Part shown: piece by piece, positions 41,673 to 53,734 of the stretch
How the letters are laid out: every line of letters starts with the position of its first letter
How positions within the stretch are numbered: position 1 is the stretch's first letter
Source of the DNA: DATFQE01 sp963733845
GTDB lineage: Bacteria > Actinomycetota > Thermoleophilia > Gaiellales > Gaiellaceae
NCBI GenBank assembly: GCA_963733845.1
Contig: CAVTEM010000007.1
Coordinates: 62,001 to 126,000, forward strand
Length of the DNA stretch: 64,000 nt
Reading direction: 5' to 3'
Made by a program: the position numbers and the translations under genes
Notes under the pieces: model-generated
What the model was told of the DNA's origin: nothing
Databases searched by the model: none
The model's input: the letters and a program-made list of their open reading frames with translations, nothing else

Positions 41673-42680
41673 CTAGCCGAACGTTAACGCGTAGGCCTCG
41701 ACGCCTGGGGCGTCGAAGGTGATCTCGAACGTGCGGTCGCTGATCGATCCCGGCTGACGGATCAGCTGGTAGAGCCGGGGTTCGACAAGGGTTCCGCGGC
41801 CCTGTTCGTCGACGTCCAGCCCGTGGGCTGCGCCGGGCGCTTCGCCGTCGACCAGCACGTGGAACGGGACGGCCGTGCCCGTTCGCGAGCGCAGGACGAG
41901 ATGGACGTCGCGGGCATGGAAGCGGAAGACGATTCGCCCGCCGGCTTCGTTCAGCACGCTCGCCCGCCCCTCGATCGTCCAGTTTCCGGCCAGCGCCCAG
42001 TTGTTGAGCTGCAGCGACTCGGGCGCGACGTAGCCGCGAGGCTCGTCGTACGCGACACCGTCGGGAGAGTCGGGGTTCTGCCCCTGCTGGTAACCGAGGT
42101 AGGTCTCGGGCGAGCCCAGGTTCGTCCAGTCGGCTTGCGCCTCCAAACCCTCCGCCGTGACGGAGACGAGCTCTTCGTCGATGCCCTCGCTTCGGCCCTC
42201 GCGCAGCAGGTGCTGGATCATCCACTCGCCGTCGTCGTACTCGCCCTCGCCGAAGTGGTGGTACCGGATCCGGCCCTCTGCATCTGCGAGGTAGACGGCC
42301 GGCCAGTACCGGTTCCCGAAGGCGCTCCAGACCCCGTAGTCGCTGTCGAGAGCGATCGGGTACTCGACCCGCATGGCCTGCGCGGCCTCGCGGACGTTTT
42401 CGACTTCGCGCTCGAACGGGAACTCCGGCGTGTGGACGCCGATGACGACCAGGCCTCGATCGCGGTACTTCTCGGACCACGCGCGAACGAAGGCCAGCGT
42501 GCGGAGCCAGTTGATGCAGGTGTACGTCCAGAAGTCGACGAGAACGGCCTTTCCAGCCAGACCCTCAGGAGTGAGCGGGGACGAGTTCAGCCAGCCGGTT
42601 GCCCCTTCGAAGCCGGGCAGGCGACCCTCGACGGGCAACGGGGCCGTGCGCGGGTGGCGGCGCGCGCCGAAGAGACTCAC
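41673..42680 (-). CDS. TlpA/DipZ-like thioredoxin-fold protein with C-x-x-W active site
   Basis: 335 residues from GTG 42680, with GGAGG 9-10 bases upstream. The thioredoxin-fold part reads LVDFWTYTCINWLRTLAFVR; in DipZ-type relatives this is CINC, so the second redox Cys is replaced by Trp. It continues WSEKYRDRGLVVIGVHTPEF, an FGNRYWPAVYLADAEGRIRYHHFG loop (cis-Pro) and a C-terminal beta-sandwich (FRFHARDVHLVLRSRTGTAV; IRQPGSISDRTFEITFDAPG), as in DipZ. No signal peptide is evident. With one Cys it cannot act as a classical disulfide oxidoreductase; peroxidase-like or binding roles are possible. Confidence 0.85.
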   Translation of the reverse strand: MSLFGARRHPRTAPLPVEGRLPGFEGATGWLNSSPLTPEGLAGKAVLVDFWTYTCINWLRTLAFVRAWSEKYRDRGLVVIGVHTPEFPFEREVENVREAAQAMRVEYPIALDSDYGVWSAFGNRYWPAVYLADAEGRIRYHHFGEGEYDDGEWMIQHLLREGRSEGIDEELVSVTAEGLEAQADWTNLGSPETYLGYQQGQNPDSPDGVAYDEPRGYVAPESLQLNNWALAGNWTIEGRASVLNEAGGRIVFRFHARDVHLVLRSRTGTAVPFHVLVDGEAPGAAHGLDVDEQGRGTLVEPRLYQLIRQPGSISDRTFEITFDAPGVEAYALTFG

Positions 42681-42783
42681 GTCCTGCGACCTCCGACCTC
42701 GCGAGCGACGCCGGCGAGGTTGCCTCAGGACCGCCTGTCGGCGGCCCTGAGGTAGCTCCTTTCGAAGCGAGGCCACTCTCGGA

Positions 42784-43981
42784 TCAGCGCAGTGAGCTGA
42801 ATGCAGCCCGCATCTCCGTGGCGAAGAGGTCGGGCTCTTCCCACGCGGCGAAGTGGCCGCCCTTGTCGACCTCGTTGAAGTACGCGAGGTCGGGGTAGAC
42901 CGCCTCGACCCAGCTCCGGGGCGACGCCCAGATCTCGCCGGGGAACGTGGTGAAGCCGACCGGCACGGTGACCGCCGGAGGAGGCTCGCCGCTCGCAAGC
43001 GCCGCGGCGAGCGCTCGCCCGTCCTCCCAGTACGACCGGGCCGCCGACGCTGCGGTGCCGGTCAGCCAGTACAGCGTGATGTTGTCGAGGATGGTGTCCC
43101 GGGTGAGATTGCCCGTGGGTTTTCCCGTCGACGAATGCGCGGGAGATCTTGTAGTAGCTGTCCGTGTCGTGGTCGAGCAACCAGGCCGCAAGCGCGACGG
43201 GTGAATCCAGCAGCGCGTAGCCGATCGTCTGTGGCCGCGTTGCCATCTCGAGGAAGTAGCCGAAGCCGTCCTGCTTGAACGTCGCAACCGCCTCGGCCGC
43301 TGCGCGTTCCTGTTCGGATTCCTTGGGCAGGTGATCGCCGATTGCGAGCACCGCCGTGAGCAGGTTCAGGTGGTAACCGACCAAACCCTCGACTGCCTGG
43401 CGGCCCATCAGATCCGTGACGAGGGCGCCCACGTCGCCGCCCTGGGCGACGTAGCGCGTGTAGCCGAGGCCGTGCATCAGCTCCGCCCACGCGCGTGCGG
43501 TGCGGCCGGCGTCCCAGCCGAGCTCGGCCGGCTCGCCGGAGAACCCGTAACCGGGCAGTGACGGCAGCACCAGATGGAATGCGTCCTCGGCGGCGCCACC
43601 GTGAGCGGTCGGGTCGGTCAGCGGGCCGACGGTCTCCAGCAGCTCGATGACCGAGCCGGGCCAGCCGTGCGTCATGATCAGCGGCAACGCGTCCTCGTGC
43701 TGCGAGCGGACGTGGATGAAGTGGATCTCGACTCCGTCGATCTCGGTCGTGAACTGCGGGAGCGCGTTCAGTTTCGCCTCGGCCTTGCGCCAGTCGTAGT
43801 CGGTCGTCCAGTAGCGGGCGAGCTCCTTCAGCGTCGCCAGCTGGACGCCCTGCGACCGGTCTTCTACGAGCTCCTTGCTCGGCCAGCGCGTCGCCTCGAT
43901 CCGGCGTCGCAGCTCGGCGAGCTCGTCTTCGGGGATATCGACCTGGAAGGAACGTATGTCAATTGCGGCGGCTGTACTCAT
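42784..43981 (-). CDS. epoxide hydrolase with EHN domain, one frameshift near 43120
   Basis: Paralog of the 38083 gene (FQVDIPEDELAELRRRIEAT; HGWPGSVIELLE; nucleophile Asp in AQGGDVGALVTDLMG; His in EVDKGGHFAAWEEPDLF). ATG 43981 has GGAGG 6 bases upstream. The frame breaks near 43120 in the run GTTTTCCC: AFVDGKT is followed in another frame by PTGNLTRDTILDNITLYW to the stop at 42784. Repaired length is about 398 residues, as in the paralog. A homopolymer error is likely. Confidence 0.87.
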
Positions 43982-44250
43982 GCGACCTCCGTTTTGGAAG
44001 GGCTGGGGGCGACGACCTCCTCTCTGGTAGGGGACCTCGCCACACTACCCTCGCCAGTGGGGCATAGCAACGAATGTCACCAGACCGACACGCGCCTGCT
44101 CCGCCGTTCCTTCCATGCCCGGGTGAACGCATCGCGTGCCAGGTCAGAGGTGCGCCTACTCATGCCGCAAGCGGGCGCACCCGTGGGTCTCCTGGCCCCA
44201 TCCGCGGGTAGCACGGGCTCGCGCCGCGCGGGCACGCTTCCGTTCGCTTG

Positions 44251-45220
44251 CTAGTTCCAGCGGAGGCCGCGAAGCTGATCGAGGTTGATGTTGCCTCCGC
44301 TCAGGACGCACACGACCGTCTCACCTGGCTCGGCCTCGACGAGCCCGTTCAGCACCGCTGCGACCGGGGCGGCGGCGGCGCCTTCCACCACGATCTTGGT
44401 GCGGGCCATGGTCCAGAGCAGCGCCTCGAAAATCTTCTCGTCCGGCAATGTGACGATCTCGTCGACATTCCGCCGGACGAAGTCCAGGGTGAGCTCGCCG
44501 ACACGCTTGACGGTCAACCCGTCGATCACGCAGTCGACCTCGTCGAGCTGCACCCGGCGGCCCTCCTCCACGCTTCGCTTCATCGCCGGGGCACCGGATG
44601 ACTCGACTCCGATGACCCGGATCTTCGGATCGAGCGACTTCAGCGCCGTCGAGACCCCGGAGATCAGTCCGCCGCCCCCGATCGGGACGACCACCGTGCC
44701 GACCGACTGGAGGTCGTCGTAGATCTCGAGACCAAGCGTTCCCTGACCCGTGATCAGGTCGAGGTCGTCAAACGGATGGATATAGGTCAGGCCCTCCTCA
44801 TCGACGAGCTCGATCGCCTTCTCGTTCGCCTCGTCCCAGATCGACCCGTGCAGCACGACCTCGGCGCCGTATGCGCGCGTCGCCTCGATCTTTGACGGCG
44901 TTGCGTTCTCGGCCATGACGACTACGGCGCGAACCCCGTGGATCGCAGCGGCCAGCGCAACTCCTTGCGCGTGGTTACCGGCCGAGGAGCAGATGACCCC
45001 GGCCTCCTTCGCGCTGTCGTCGAGCTGGGCGAGCTTGTTCAGCGGGCCGCGGATCTTGTAGGAGCCGGTCCGCTGGAACGACTCCGCCTTCAGCATGACC
45101 CGAAGCCCACTGGCCTCGCTCAGCGACCTCGAGGCGACGAGCGGCGTGTGATGCGCGTGCTCCCTTCACGTGCTCGTGTGCTCGGCGGAACGCGTCGGTC
45201 GATAGGTCGGTGGTGATCAT
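44251..45220 (-). CDS. threonine dehydratase (ammonia-lyase), frameshift in the N-terminal part
   Basis: PLP enzyme converting threonine to 2-oxobutyrate and ammonia. The PLP lysine is in RTGSYKIRGPLNKL; SSAGNHAQGVALAAA and the phosphate loop PIGGGGLISGVST follow. About 320 residues in all, with no ACT domain, so catabolic or short-biosynthetic type. The start is ATG 45220 (MITTDLSTDAFRRAHEHVKG) with GGAGAGGAG upstream. Near 45140-45165 the frame changes to reach PLVASRSLSEASGLRVMLKA. An apparent extra AC in CATCACACGCCG would restore ITPLVAS. The 269 bases between this gene's end and the 43981 start show no gene. Confidence 0.88.
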
Positions 45221-45374
45221 CGGCTCCTCTCCTGTCGTCTGCGGCAGGCCGTGCTCATCGAACCAGTAAACATCGCGCTCGTCTCGAGGAACGTTGGCAG
45301 TCGTTCGCACCGGTCGCGGTCACTTCGACTGGCGGACCGGGGAGGGGCGTCCAGCGACGCCCCTCCCCGACCGG

Positions 45375-47177
45375 CTACGCGTTCGCGAGCGCGAGAAGCG
45401 CTTCGCGCAGGTCTCGTACTGCTCGCCCTCGAGCTGGTTCGCGAGGGCGCGCAGCCGGGCCCTCGCGGCCTGTTCCTGCCGGCCGCGTCCTGAACCGCTC
45501 GGCCCGGTCGATGGCATTCGTGATCCGGTCGAGGGTCTTACGCGTCGATGTCGTCGGCCCGCACGAGCTGGTCGACGTACGAGCGTGCCACGGCGAAGCT
45601 CGGCAGCTGTTGACGAGCTGCGGCTGGTGCTGCGGCGTCAGCCGGTTCATCTCCACCTCGGCCGCGGCGTCGATCTCGTTCTGCGAGAGCTCGTCGTTCG
45701 GGATGAGCCTCCAGGCGTCGAAGCCGCGGGCGATCTCGGAGCCGTACACGGCGCCGTCGTAGTAATAGGCCGACCAGAGACCGCCGAGCACGAGCGACGT
45801 CCCGCTGATCGGGCCGCGGTCGTAGTACGCGATCTCCTTCGGGTTGGACGAGTCGGTGAAGTCCATCACCGAGGCCCCGGCCTGGTACCAGGCCTGCACC
45901 AGGATGTCGCGGCCGGGCACCGGGATCAGCGACGGCAGATGCGCGACGCAGTTCTCCTGGTTCACCTGGACCGCCGGCATCTTGTAGTAGCTCCGGAACA
46001 CCAGCTTGCGGTCGACGATGTCGAAGATCGCGTTGGCGCCCCAGTTGAGCTGGTCGGCCTGACGGCCGGTGACCGGGTCGACCCCGCGGCAACGCGCCGC
46101 CGTACCGCCGCCCCACTCGTCGGTGAAGACGACCTTCGTCCCGTCGTTCGAGAAGGTCGCGCCGTGCCAGTACGCGTAGTTCGGGTCGGCTGCGGCGTCG
46201 ATCCGGACCGGGTTTGCCGGATCGCGGATGTCGAGCAGCAGTCCGTTCCCCTCACACGCCCCGGCCGCGAGCCCGATCGCGGGATAGGTCGTGATGTCGT
46301 GGCAGGCGTCGGTGATCGGCGTCGGCCCCCAGTTCATCCCCGACGGGTGCTGCGGCGTCGGCGGCGCGTTCTGGAGCCCGTTGTACGCGCCGGTAACCGG
46401 ATCGGCGAAGAGCCGCGGCCCGTTCACGACGGCTGCGTTCTGCGGCGCGGCGAGCGGAACCCTGATCACCTCGATGCGCCAGAACGAGCTGTTCGGGTCG
46501 GTCGGCGCGGGCGTCCCGCAGCTCGGCATCTCGAGGGTCGAGCGCACGCCGCCGGTCCCCGACACGTAGACGTAGAGGTTCGCGTCGTCGCTCGGGCTCT
46601 TCAGCAGCGTGTGCGTGTGCGAGCCGCGGCAGGTCTGGACGGTCGCAACTTGCTGCGGCGAGTCGAGGTTCGAGATGTCGAAGATCCGCACGCCGCGGAA
46701 CCGCAGCGGGTCGCCCGTCGGCACGGCCGGCGAGCCGCAGTCGGTGCGAGAGCGCGTCTCCTCCGCCGACATGAACAGCAGATTCCCGTACACCGAGACC
46801 TCGCCCTGGCCGCCCGGGCAGACGACGGCGGTCCGAAGCGTCGGGTTCGCGCGATCGGAGATGTCGTAGATCTGGAACCCGTTGAAGTTCCCGACGAACG
46901 CGAAGTTCCCCTGGAACGCGAGGTCGGAGTTGACGAAGCCGAAGTCGCCCGGATTGGCCGGATTGAAGAAACCGGCCGGCTTGTTCCGGTGGGCGAGCAG
47001 CTCGAGTCCGGTCGCGGCAACGCCCGGGTTGTCGAGACCCGGCGCCAGGCCGACGCGCGGGTCAGTCGTCGATGGTTGCTGCGTGGCCGCCGTCGTCGCC
47101 AGGACGCCGGCGAGCACGATCGTGACACCGGCAAAGGCAACGAGCCTCCGTGCCGGTCTCGCGAGAAATCCCCCCAT
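45375..47177 (-). CDS. secreted LVIVD-repeat protein, frame-disturbed C-terminus
   Basis: About 600 residues from ATG 47177 (GGAGG upstream). Signal peptide RLVAFAGVTIVLAGVLATTA. The body is a beta-propeller of LVIVD-type repeats: FVGNFNGFQIYDISDRANPT, FRGVRIFDISNLDSPQQV, GLLLDIRDPANPVRID, SVMDFTDSSNPKEIAYYDRG, plus SHTHTLL and YWHGATFSNDGTKVVFTDEW. The helical C-terminal tail is recoverable only by combining frames (ARSYVDQLVRADDIDA; KTLDRITNAIDRAERF; RARLRALANQLEGEQ; VRDLREALLALANA), so there are at least two base errors after 45620. It is divergent from the DUF305 gene. Extracellular; molecular role unknown. Confidence 0.85.
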   Translation of the reverse strand: MGGFLARPARRLVAFAGVTIVLAGVLATTAATQQPSTTDPRVGLAPGLDNPGVAATGLELLAHRNKPAGFFNPANPGDFGFVNSDLAFQGNFAFVGNFNGFQIYDISDRANPTLRTAVVCPGGQGEVSVYGNLLFMSAEETRSRTDCGSPAVPTGDPLRFRGVRIFDISNLDSPQQVATVQTCRGSHTHTLLKSPSDDANLYVYVSGTGGVRSTLEMPSCGTPAPTDPNSSFWRIEVIRVPLAAPQNAAVVNGPRLFADPVTGAYNGLQNAPPTPQHPSGMNWGPTPITDACHDITTYPAIGLAAGACEGNGLLLDIRDPANPVRIDAAADPNYAYWHGATFSNDGTKVVFTDEWGGGTAARCRGVDPVTGRQADQLNWGANAIFDIVDRKLVFRSYYKMPAVQVNQENCVAHLPSLIPVPGRDILVQAWYQAGASVMDFTDSSNPKEIAYYDRGPISGTSLVLGGLWSAYYYDGAVYGSEIARGFDAWRLIPNDELSQNEIDAAAEVEMNRLTPQHQPQLVNSCRASPWHARTSTSSCGPTTSTRKTLDRITNAIDRAERFRTRPAGTGREGPAARPREPARGRAVRDLREALLALANA

Positions 47178-47220
47178 ATGTTCACACCTCCAGGTGTAGG
47201 ACGGCACCTGCCTGGAATAC

Positions 47221-47931
47221 GTGATCCTATACCCGGTGATAGCCACGGCTAACCGCAAGCGCATCTGGATCCTGGCCGCCTTCGCCGCGTTGCCGATCAT
47301 GGTCGCCGTCGCCGGCTGGCTGGCGTGGAACGGCGGCGCAGAGGCGACGGGCGAGATCCCGCCGAACATCGTCCAGCCGGGCAATCCCGGCCAGCCGTCG
47401 CGAACACTGTCGGCCGACGAGCTCCGGGAGCTGGAGACGCCCGCGCACACGGTCGCGGACGTCGACTTCATGCAGGGCATGATCCACCACCACGCGCAGG
47501 CACTCCTGATGACGAGCTACGTGCCGCAGCGAAGCAACCGCCGGGACGTCGCCCTGCTCGCCAGGCGCATGGACATCTCCCAGCGGGGCGAGATCGAGCT
47601 GATGCAGGACTGGCTCGAGGAGCGCGGCGAGGTCGCGCCCAGCGCGCACATCCCGCACGGGCACGCTCACGGGCCGGGCGGGCGCATCATGCCGGGCATG
47701 CTCACGGTCGCCCAGCTCGCCCGGCTCCGGGCGGCGAACGGCCCAGCGTTCGACCGTCTCTTCGTCCGCTCGATGATCCGCCACCACCAGGGCGCGCTGA
47801 CGATGGTCGCGCAGCTCTACGAGGCGAACGGCGGTGTGGAGCCGGCCGTCGACGCCTTCGCCCGCCATGTGCAGGCCGACCAGGAGATCGAGATCGGCCG
47901 GATGCACGCACTGCTCGCGAAGCTCAGCTGA
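47221..47931 (+). CDS. DUF305-family protein, membrane-anchored
   Basis: 236 residues from GTG 47221 (GTG 47236 also possible). N-terminal helix WILAAFAALPIMVAVAGWLA, then the DUF305 ferritin-like helical domain with DVDFMQGMIHHHAQALLM and, in the second half, FVRSMIRHHQGALTMV, the paired His motifs thought to bind metal (often copper or silver in relatives), and an intervening AHIPHGHAHGPGG loop. It is probably extracytoplasmic. It is divergent from the LVIVD protein across about 45 bases; both are secreted and likely share control. Confidence 0.88.
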   Translation: MILYPVIATANRKRIWILAAFAALPIMVAVAGWLAWNGGAEATGEIPPNIVQPGNPGQPSRTLSADELRELETPAHTVADVDFMQGMIHHHAQALLMTSYVPQRSNRRDVALLARRMDISQRGEIELMQDWLEERGEVAPSAHIPHGHAHGPGGRIMPGMLTVAQLARLRAANGPAFDRLFVRSMIRHHQGALTMVAQLYEANGGVEPAVDAFARHVQADQEIEIGRMHALLAKLS

Positions 47932-48095
47932 CCCCGCGTGCGGCCCTGTGAGCTCCGTGACACACGACACGCGATACGCGAAGACGGCTGACGGCATACT
48001 ATCTCGCGTATCAGGTCGTCGTGGTCGCCGGGCCAGGTGGACGTCGCGATAGGACTTCCGAGCGCTCCCGGTCGTCGCCGACGTCAGCTGAACGG

Positions 48096-49496
48096 CTAGC
48101 GGGCGGACGCTGCCTCCGGGACGTGTGCCGCAAAGAGACGCCATTGCTCCGGAACCACCATGAGCGAGCGAGCGCCTCGATCCTCGAAGCGAATGTCGGA
48201 TCCGGCGACGAGGTCGACGACGGTTCGCGATACGAGGATCTCACCGGGATCGGCCTCGGCCTGCACACGCTGGCCGACGTGCACGGCGATGCCGGCGATG
48301 CCGTCGCCGCGCCGCTCGACCTCGCCGGTGTGCAGCCCGGCCCGAATGTCGACTCCGAGCGACCGCACGGCGTCCCGGATTCGGCCGCGCAACGGATGCC
48401 CCGAGCCGGGCCATCGAATGTGGCCAGCAGCCCGTCCCCAGCGTGTCCACCTCGCGGCCCCGGAACCGGCCGGAGCTCCCGGCGGACGAGCAGCCGATAG
48501 TCGGCCGAGGAGTCGTGTCCAGCGGTTGTCGCCCAGCCGCGCCGCGGTCGCGGTCGAGCCGACGATGTCGGTGAAGAGCACGGTCGCAAGCACGCGTCGA
48601 CGGCGCTACGACGGGTCGGAGTGCCTGTAAGAAACTGCTGGATCTCCGCCAGATCGGGTCGGAGTCGCCGGACCAGAACGCGTGGCCCTCGCCTGGCAGC
48701 TCGATGTACTGAGCGCCCGGAACGTGCTCGGCCAGATACCGGCCGTGCTCCACCCGGACGATCGCGTCGCCCGGCGCGATGCAGGATCAGGACGGGGCAC
48801 TGGATCGCGGGCAGCACGTGCCGGACGTCAGGTCGTGCACCATCCGCAGGACGTGCCAGCGCCGTCCCCGGACTTGCGCCGTAGCGCTCGAAGCGCCCGT
48901 ACCAGTCACGGAACCGATCGTCCCCCGCCAGCTCCGGCGCCTGCAGCTGCAGGATCGCCGCCTGACCCCACGCCTGACGCATCGCTCGCTCTTTGCTCGC
49001 GCCACTCCCGGTCGATGCCGAATGGGTAGTCGGGCGCTGCCGAGCTGCGCGCCGTCGAGTTCAGCAGGACGAGCGCGCTCGTCCGCTCGGTAGGTGGCGG
49101 CGAAAACCATGGCGAGGCTGCCCCCGATCCCCGTTACGAACAGCGCGACGCGCTTCGATCGCCAGCTTCGTCGAGGCCGGCGGTGATGTCGTCCATCCAC
49201 TGCTCGATCGTGGTCGCTTCATCGTCGCGCAAAGGGTCGGAGAGCCCGATCCCTCGCATGTTCAGCATGAGCACACGGCTGAACGCGGAAAGCCCCGTCG
49301 GGAACCGCGCCAGCCTGGGATCGTCCCACTGCATCTCCAGGTTGTTCATCCATTCGGGAAGGAAGACGAGATCGAGCGACTCGTCGCCGACGATCTGGTA
49401 GGCGACTGCGCCGCCCTCGCTCTTCGCGTACCGAACCTCTGGCCGCTGCTCGCCGGGCGGAGTGGACGAGCCAGCCCCGGGCCCTGTCCGACTCAT
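48096..49496 (-). pseudogene. alpha/beta hydrolase-adenylate/guanylate cyclase fusion, multiply frameshifted
   Basis: A recognisable order spread over several minus-strand frames from ATG 49496: hydrolase N-terminus (AYQIVGDESLDLVFLPEWMN; VLMLNMRGIGLSDP), nucleophile region VALFVTGIGGSLAMVFAATY, middle (QAAILQLQAPELAGDDRFRD), His region EHVPGAQYIELPGEGHAFWS, then a class III cyclase (LATVLFTDIVGSTATAARLG; VDIRAGLHTGEVERRGDGIA; ILVSRTVVDLVAGSDIRF). At least five shifts are needed to join these, more than in any neighbour. Intact actinobacterial relatives are soluble hydrolase-cyclases. It may be a true pseudogene or the most error-rich stretch of the assembly. Confidence 0.78.
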
Positions 49497-49627
49497 GGAA
49501 CCATTTTGGCGTCCGCGAGGGAACATCGGTCGAGGTCGAAGGCTGTGCCGCTGAGGACCGCATCTGGCGGCATGTCGCTCGAGCCAACCGCTGCGGGACC
49601 TCTGGGCCTCCCGCTCGACCGGCAAGC

Positions 49628-50225
49628 TCACCGGCGGCCGCCGAACTCCCAGTCGTGCACCTCGACAGCAGGGAACGCGCCAAGCGCAGCAGCCTCGTCC
49701 CCTAGGAGCTCCTCGACCGCGTCCCTGCCGGGAGCCTGCAGCGCGAGAGCGACGCCGATCATCTCCCCACTCTCGGGCTCCGTCAGCGCGCCGTAGAGGA
49801 TCAGCCGTTCGCGCAGCTCCGCTCCGAGTGCCGCGGACGGCACCGGGCGCGCCGAGACGGCGCGTGCTCCGATCGTGACCTGAGTGCGCGATGACGAGGA
49901 AGCGAGGCTCGTCGGCCTCACCGGTGAACTCCCACATCGTGCGACCGAGCAGGTCTTGAAAGGCCCAGATCCGATGCTCGCCGTACACGCCCGCGCGATT
50001 GTTCGGTTCGAGCTCCGCGAACTCGATCGCTGCCGCCGGGCTCGGGAGGTCGAGAACGTGGAGGCTCCCCGTCGGCGTCTGACGATCGGGAGCCAGAGTT
50101 GGCCCGCGAGCGATCATCGCGTCCGCAAACCCGTCCATGTACGACCAATGCTCCTCGAGCAGATCGTCGTCAGCGCGCAGCGCTTCGGTGCCCGGAGCGT
50201 CTCGGCTGTAGACGAAGAAGACCAC
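49628..50225 (-). CDS. tandem YCII-related domain protein, one frameshift
   Basis: Two YCII-like halves. The first, from GTG 50225: VVFFVYSRDAPGTEALRADD, LEEHWSYMDGFADAMIARGP, GSLHVLDLPSPAAAIEFAEL. The second, after a frame break near 49880: VTIGARAVSARPVPSA... AELRERLILYGALTEP, GEMIGVALALQAPGRDAVEE, ending VHDWEFGGRR. YCII domains are small ferredoxin-like folds with a conserved His/Asp pair and unknown or lyase-like activity. It starts 14 bases after the UvrA-like stop, same strand. Confidence 0.72.
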
Positions 50226-50238
50226 CCGGAGGAGGCCT

Positions 50239-52624
<2,386 letters not shown>

Positions 52625-52629
52625 GCCCC

Positions 52630-53091
52630 TCAGCGCACCGCTTTCTTCACGAGCGCGACGATCTTCTTCTCCTCGGCGGCGGTCAGCTCCTCGAGCGCCC
52701 AGGAGGTCGGCCACATGGCCCCCTGGTCGATGTTCGCCTCGTCGCTGAACCCGAACGTGGCGTACCTCGAGTTGAACTTCGCCGCGCTCTGGAAGAAGCA
52801 GAGGATCTTGCCGTCCTTGGCGTACGCGGGCATGCCGTACCAGGTCTTCGGCGTGAGGGCCGGCGCGGCGGCCGTGATCAGCGCGTGGAGCCGCGTGGCC
52901 AGGGCGCGATCCGTCCCCTTCATCTCGGCGACCTTCTCGAGCAGGGCATTCTCCCCGTCCGCCTTGGCCGCCTCCGCCTTCAGCTCCTTGGCGCGCTCCT
53001 TCATCGCCGCCCGTTCCTCGGCCGTGAATCCCTTGGCCGAGCCGGTGCGCTTTGTCGTGGCGCGCTTCGTCGCGGTCTTGTTCTCAGCCAC
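52630..53091 (-). CDS. DUF1801/YdhG-like protein with basic N-terminus
   Basis: 153 residues from GTG 53091. A Lys/Arg/Ala-rich leader (KTATKRATTKRTGSAKGFTA) is followed by helices (EERAAMKERAKELKAEAAKA) and a domain like YdhG/DUF1801 iron-chaperone-type proteins (TPKTWYGMPAYAKDGKILCF; WALEELTAAEEKKIVALVKK). The UvrA-like gene starts six bases after its stop, so the two are translated together. The biochemical role is not known; the basic leader could touch nucleic acid. Confidence 0.8.
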   Translation of the reverse strand: MAENKTATKRATTKRTGSAKGFTAEERAAMKERAKELKAEAAKADGENALLEKVAEMKGTDRALATRLHALITAAAPALTPKTWYGMPAYAKDGKILCFFQSAAKFNSRYATFGFSDEANIDQGAMWPTSWALEELTAAEEKKIVALVKKAVR

Positions 53092-53211
53092 TACGAGTCC
53101 CTCCTCAGGCCTAGATGGAGATTTCCACGGCGTCCATGCTAGGCGCGTAAGTCGCGGACGCGACGCAGCAACGTGAGGTCGTGCCACGTCGCGTCCGGAC
53201 CCGCTCACGAG

Positions 53212-53688
53212 TCAGCGTTCGACAGCTGCCACCTCGGGCGGCGAGCCCGCCAGGGGAGTGGTGTCGACGTACCTGATCTCGTAGAGGCGCTCCGCGAACT
53301 TCCAGCCCTCCGCGTGCGCTCGTACCGGTCGTGGTACACGGAGTAGTTCAGGTACGAGCTGCCGTCGGCGCAGGTGCCCGATGCCGTCGCGCAGCCGCCC
53401 GAACTCGTTGACGAAGGAACGGCCGACCGCGGTGTCGCCGTCGACCTCGGTCATACCCGGGTGCACGGTTTGCACGAAGTAGTCCCAGCGACCCTGCAAC
53501 CGCTCGATCGCGGCGCGGATCTCCGCCCGGCCGACGAGCTCCTCGTCGATGTGGGGCATCCGCCAGGCGCCGTCCTCAGTGAACAGCGACGCGAAGCGGT
53601 CGTAGTCGCGCATCATCCCCGCGTCGGTGAACTCGGCGCGCAGCGCCTCGATCTCGACGCGGTCGGCGATGGTCTGAAGGTCGCTCAT
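53212..53688 (-). CDS. SnoaL-like/NTF2-fold protein, two compensating frame shifts
   Basis: About 158 residues, NTF2-fold: VEIEALRAEFTDAGMMRDYD, RFASLFTEDGAWRMPHIDEE, LVGRAEIRAAIERLQGRWDY, FVQTVHPGMTEVDGDTAVGR, ending WKFAERLYEIRYVDTTPLAG. Between about 53320 and 53385 the frame gives unlikely sequence, whereas another frame there reads SYLNYSVYHDRYERT, as in relatives; two compensating shifts therefore flank that part. Typical members are polyketide cyclase- or dehydratase-like; no function is assigned. It follows the epimerase/sigma block. Confidence 0.75.
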   Translation of the reverse strand: MSDLQTIADRVEIEALRAEFTDAGMMRDYDRFASLFTEDGAWRMPHIDEELVGRAEIRAAIERLQGRWDYFVQTVHPGMTEVDGDTAVGRSFVNEFGRLRDGIGHLRRRQLVPELLRVPRPVRAHAEGWKFAERLYEIRYVDTTPLAGSPPEVAAVER

Positions 53689-53734
53689 CGGTTCGCCCCG
53701 ACCCGTTCGGCATCGGCGTGGACCGATCGCGAGC

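Noticed and set aside
45294..47252. 652-residue plus-strand open frame
   Set aside because: Antisense to the LVIVD protein, which has a signal peptide and repeats in its own frame.
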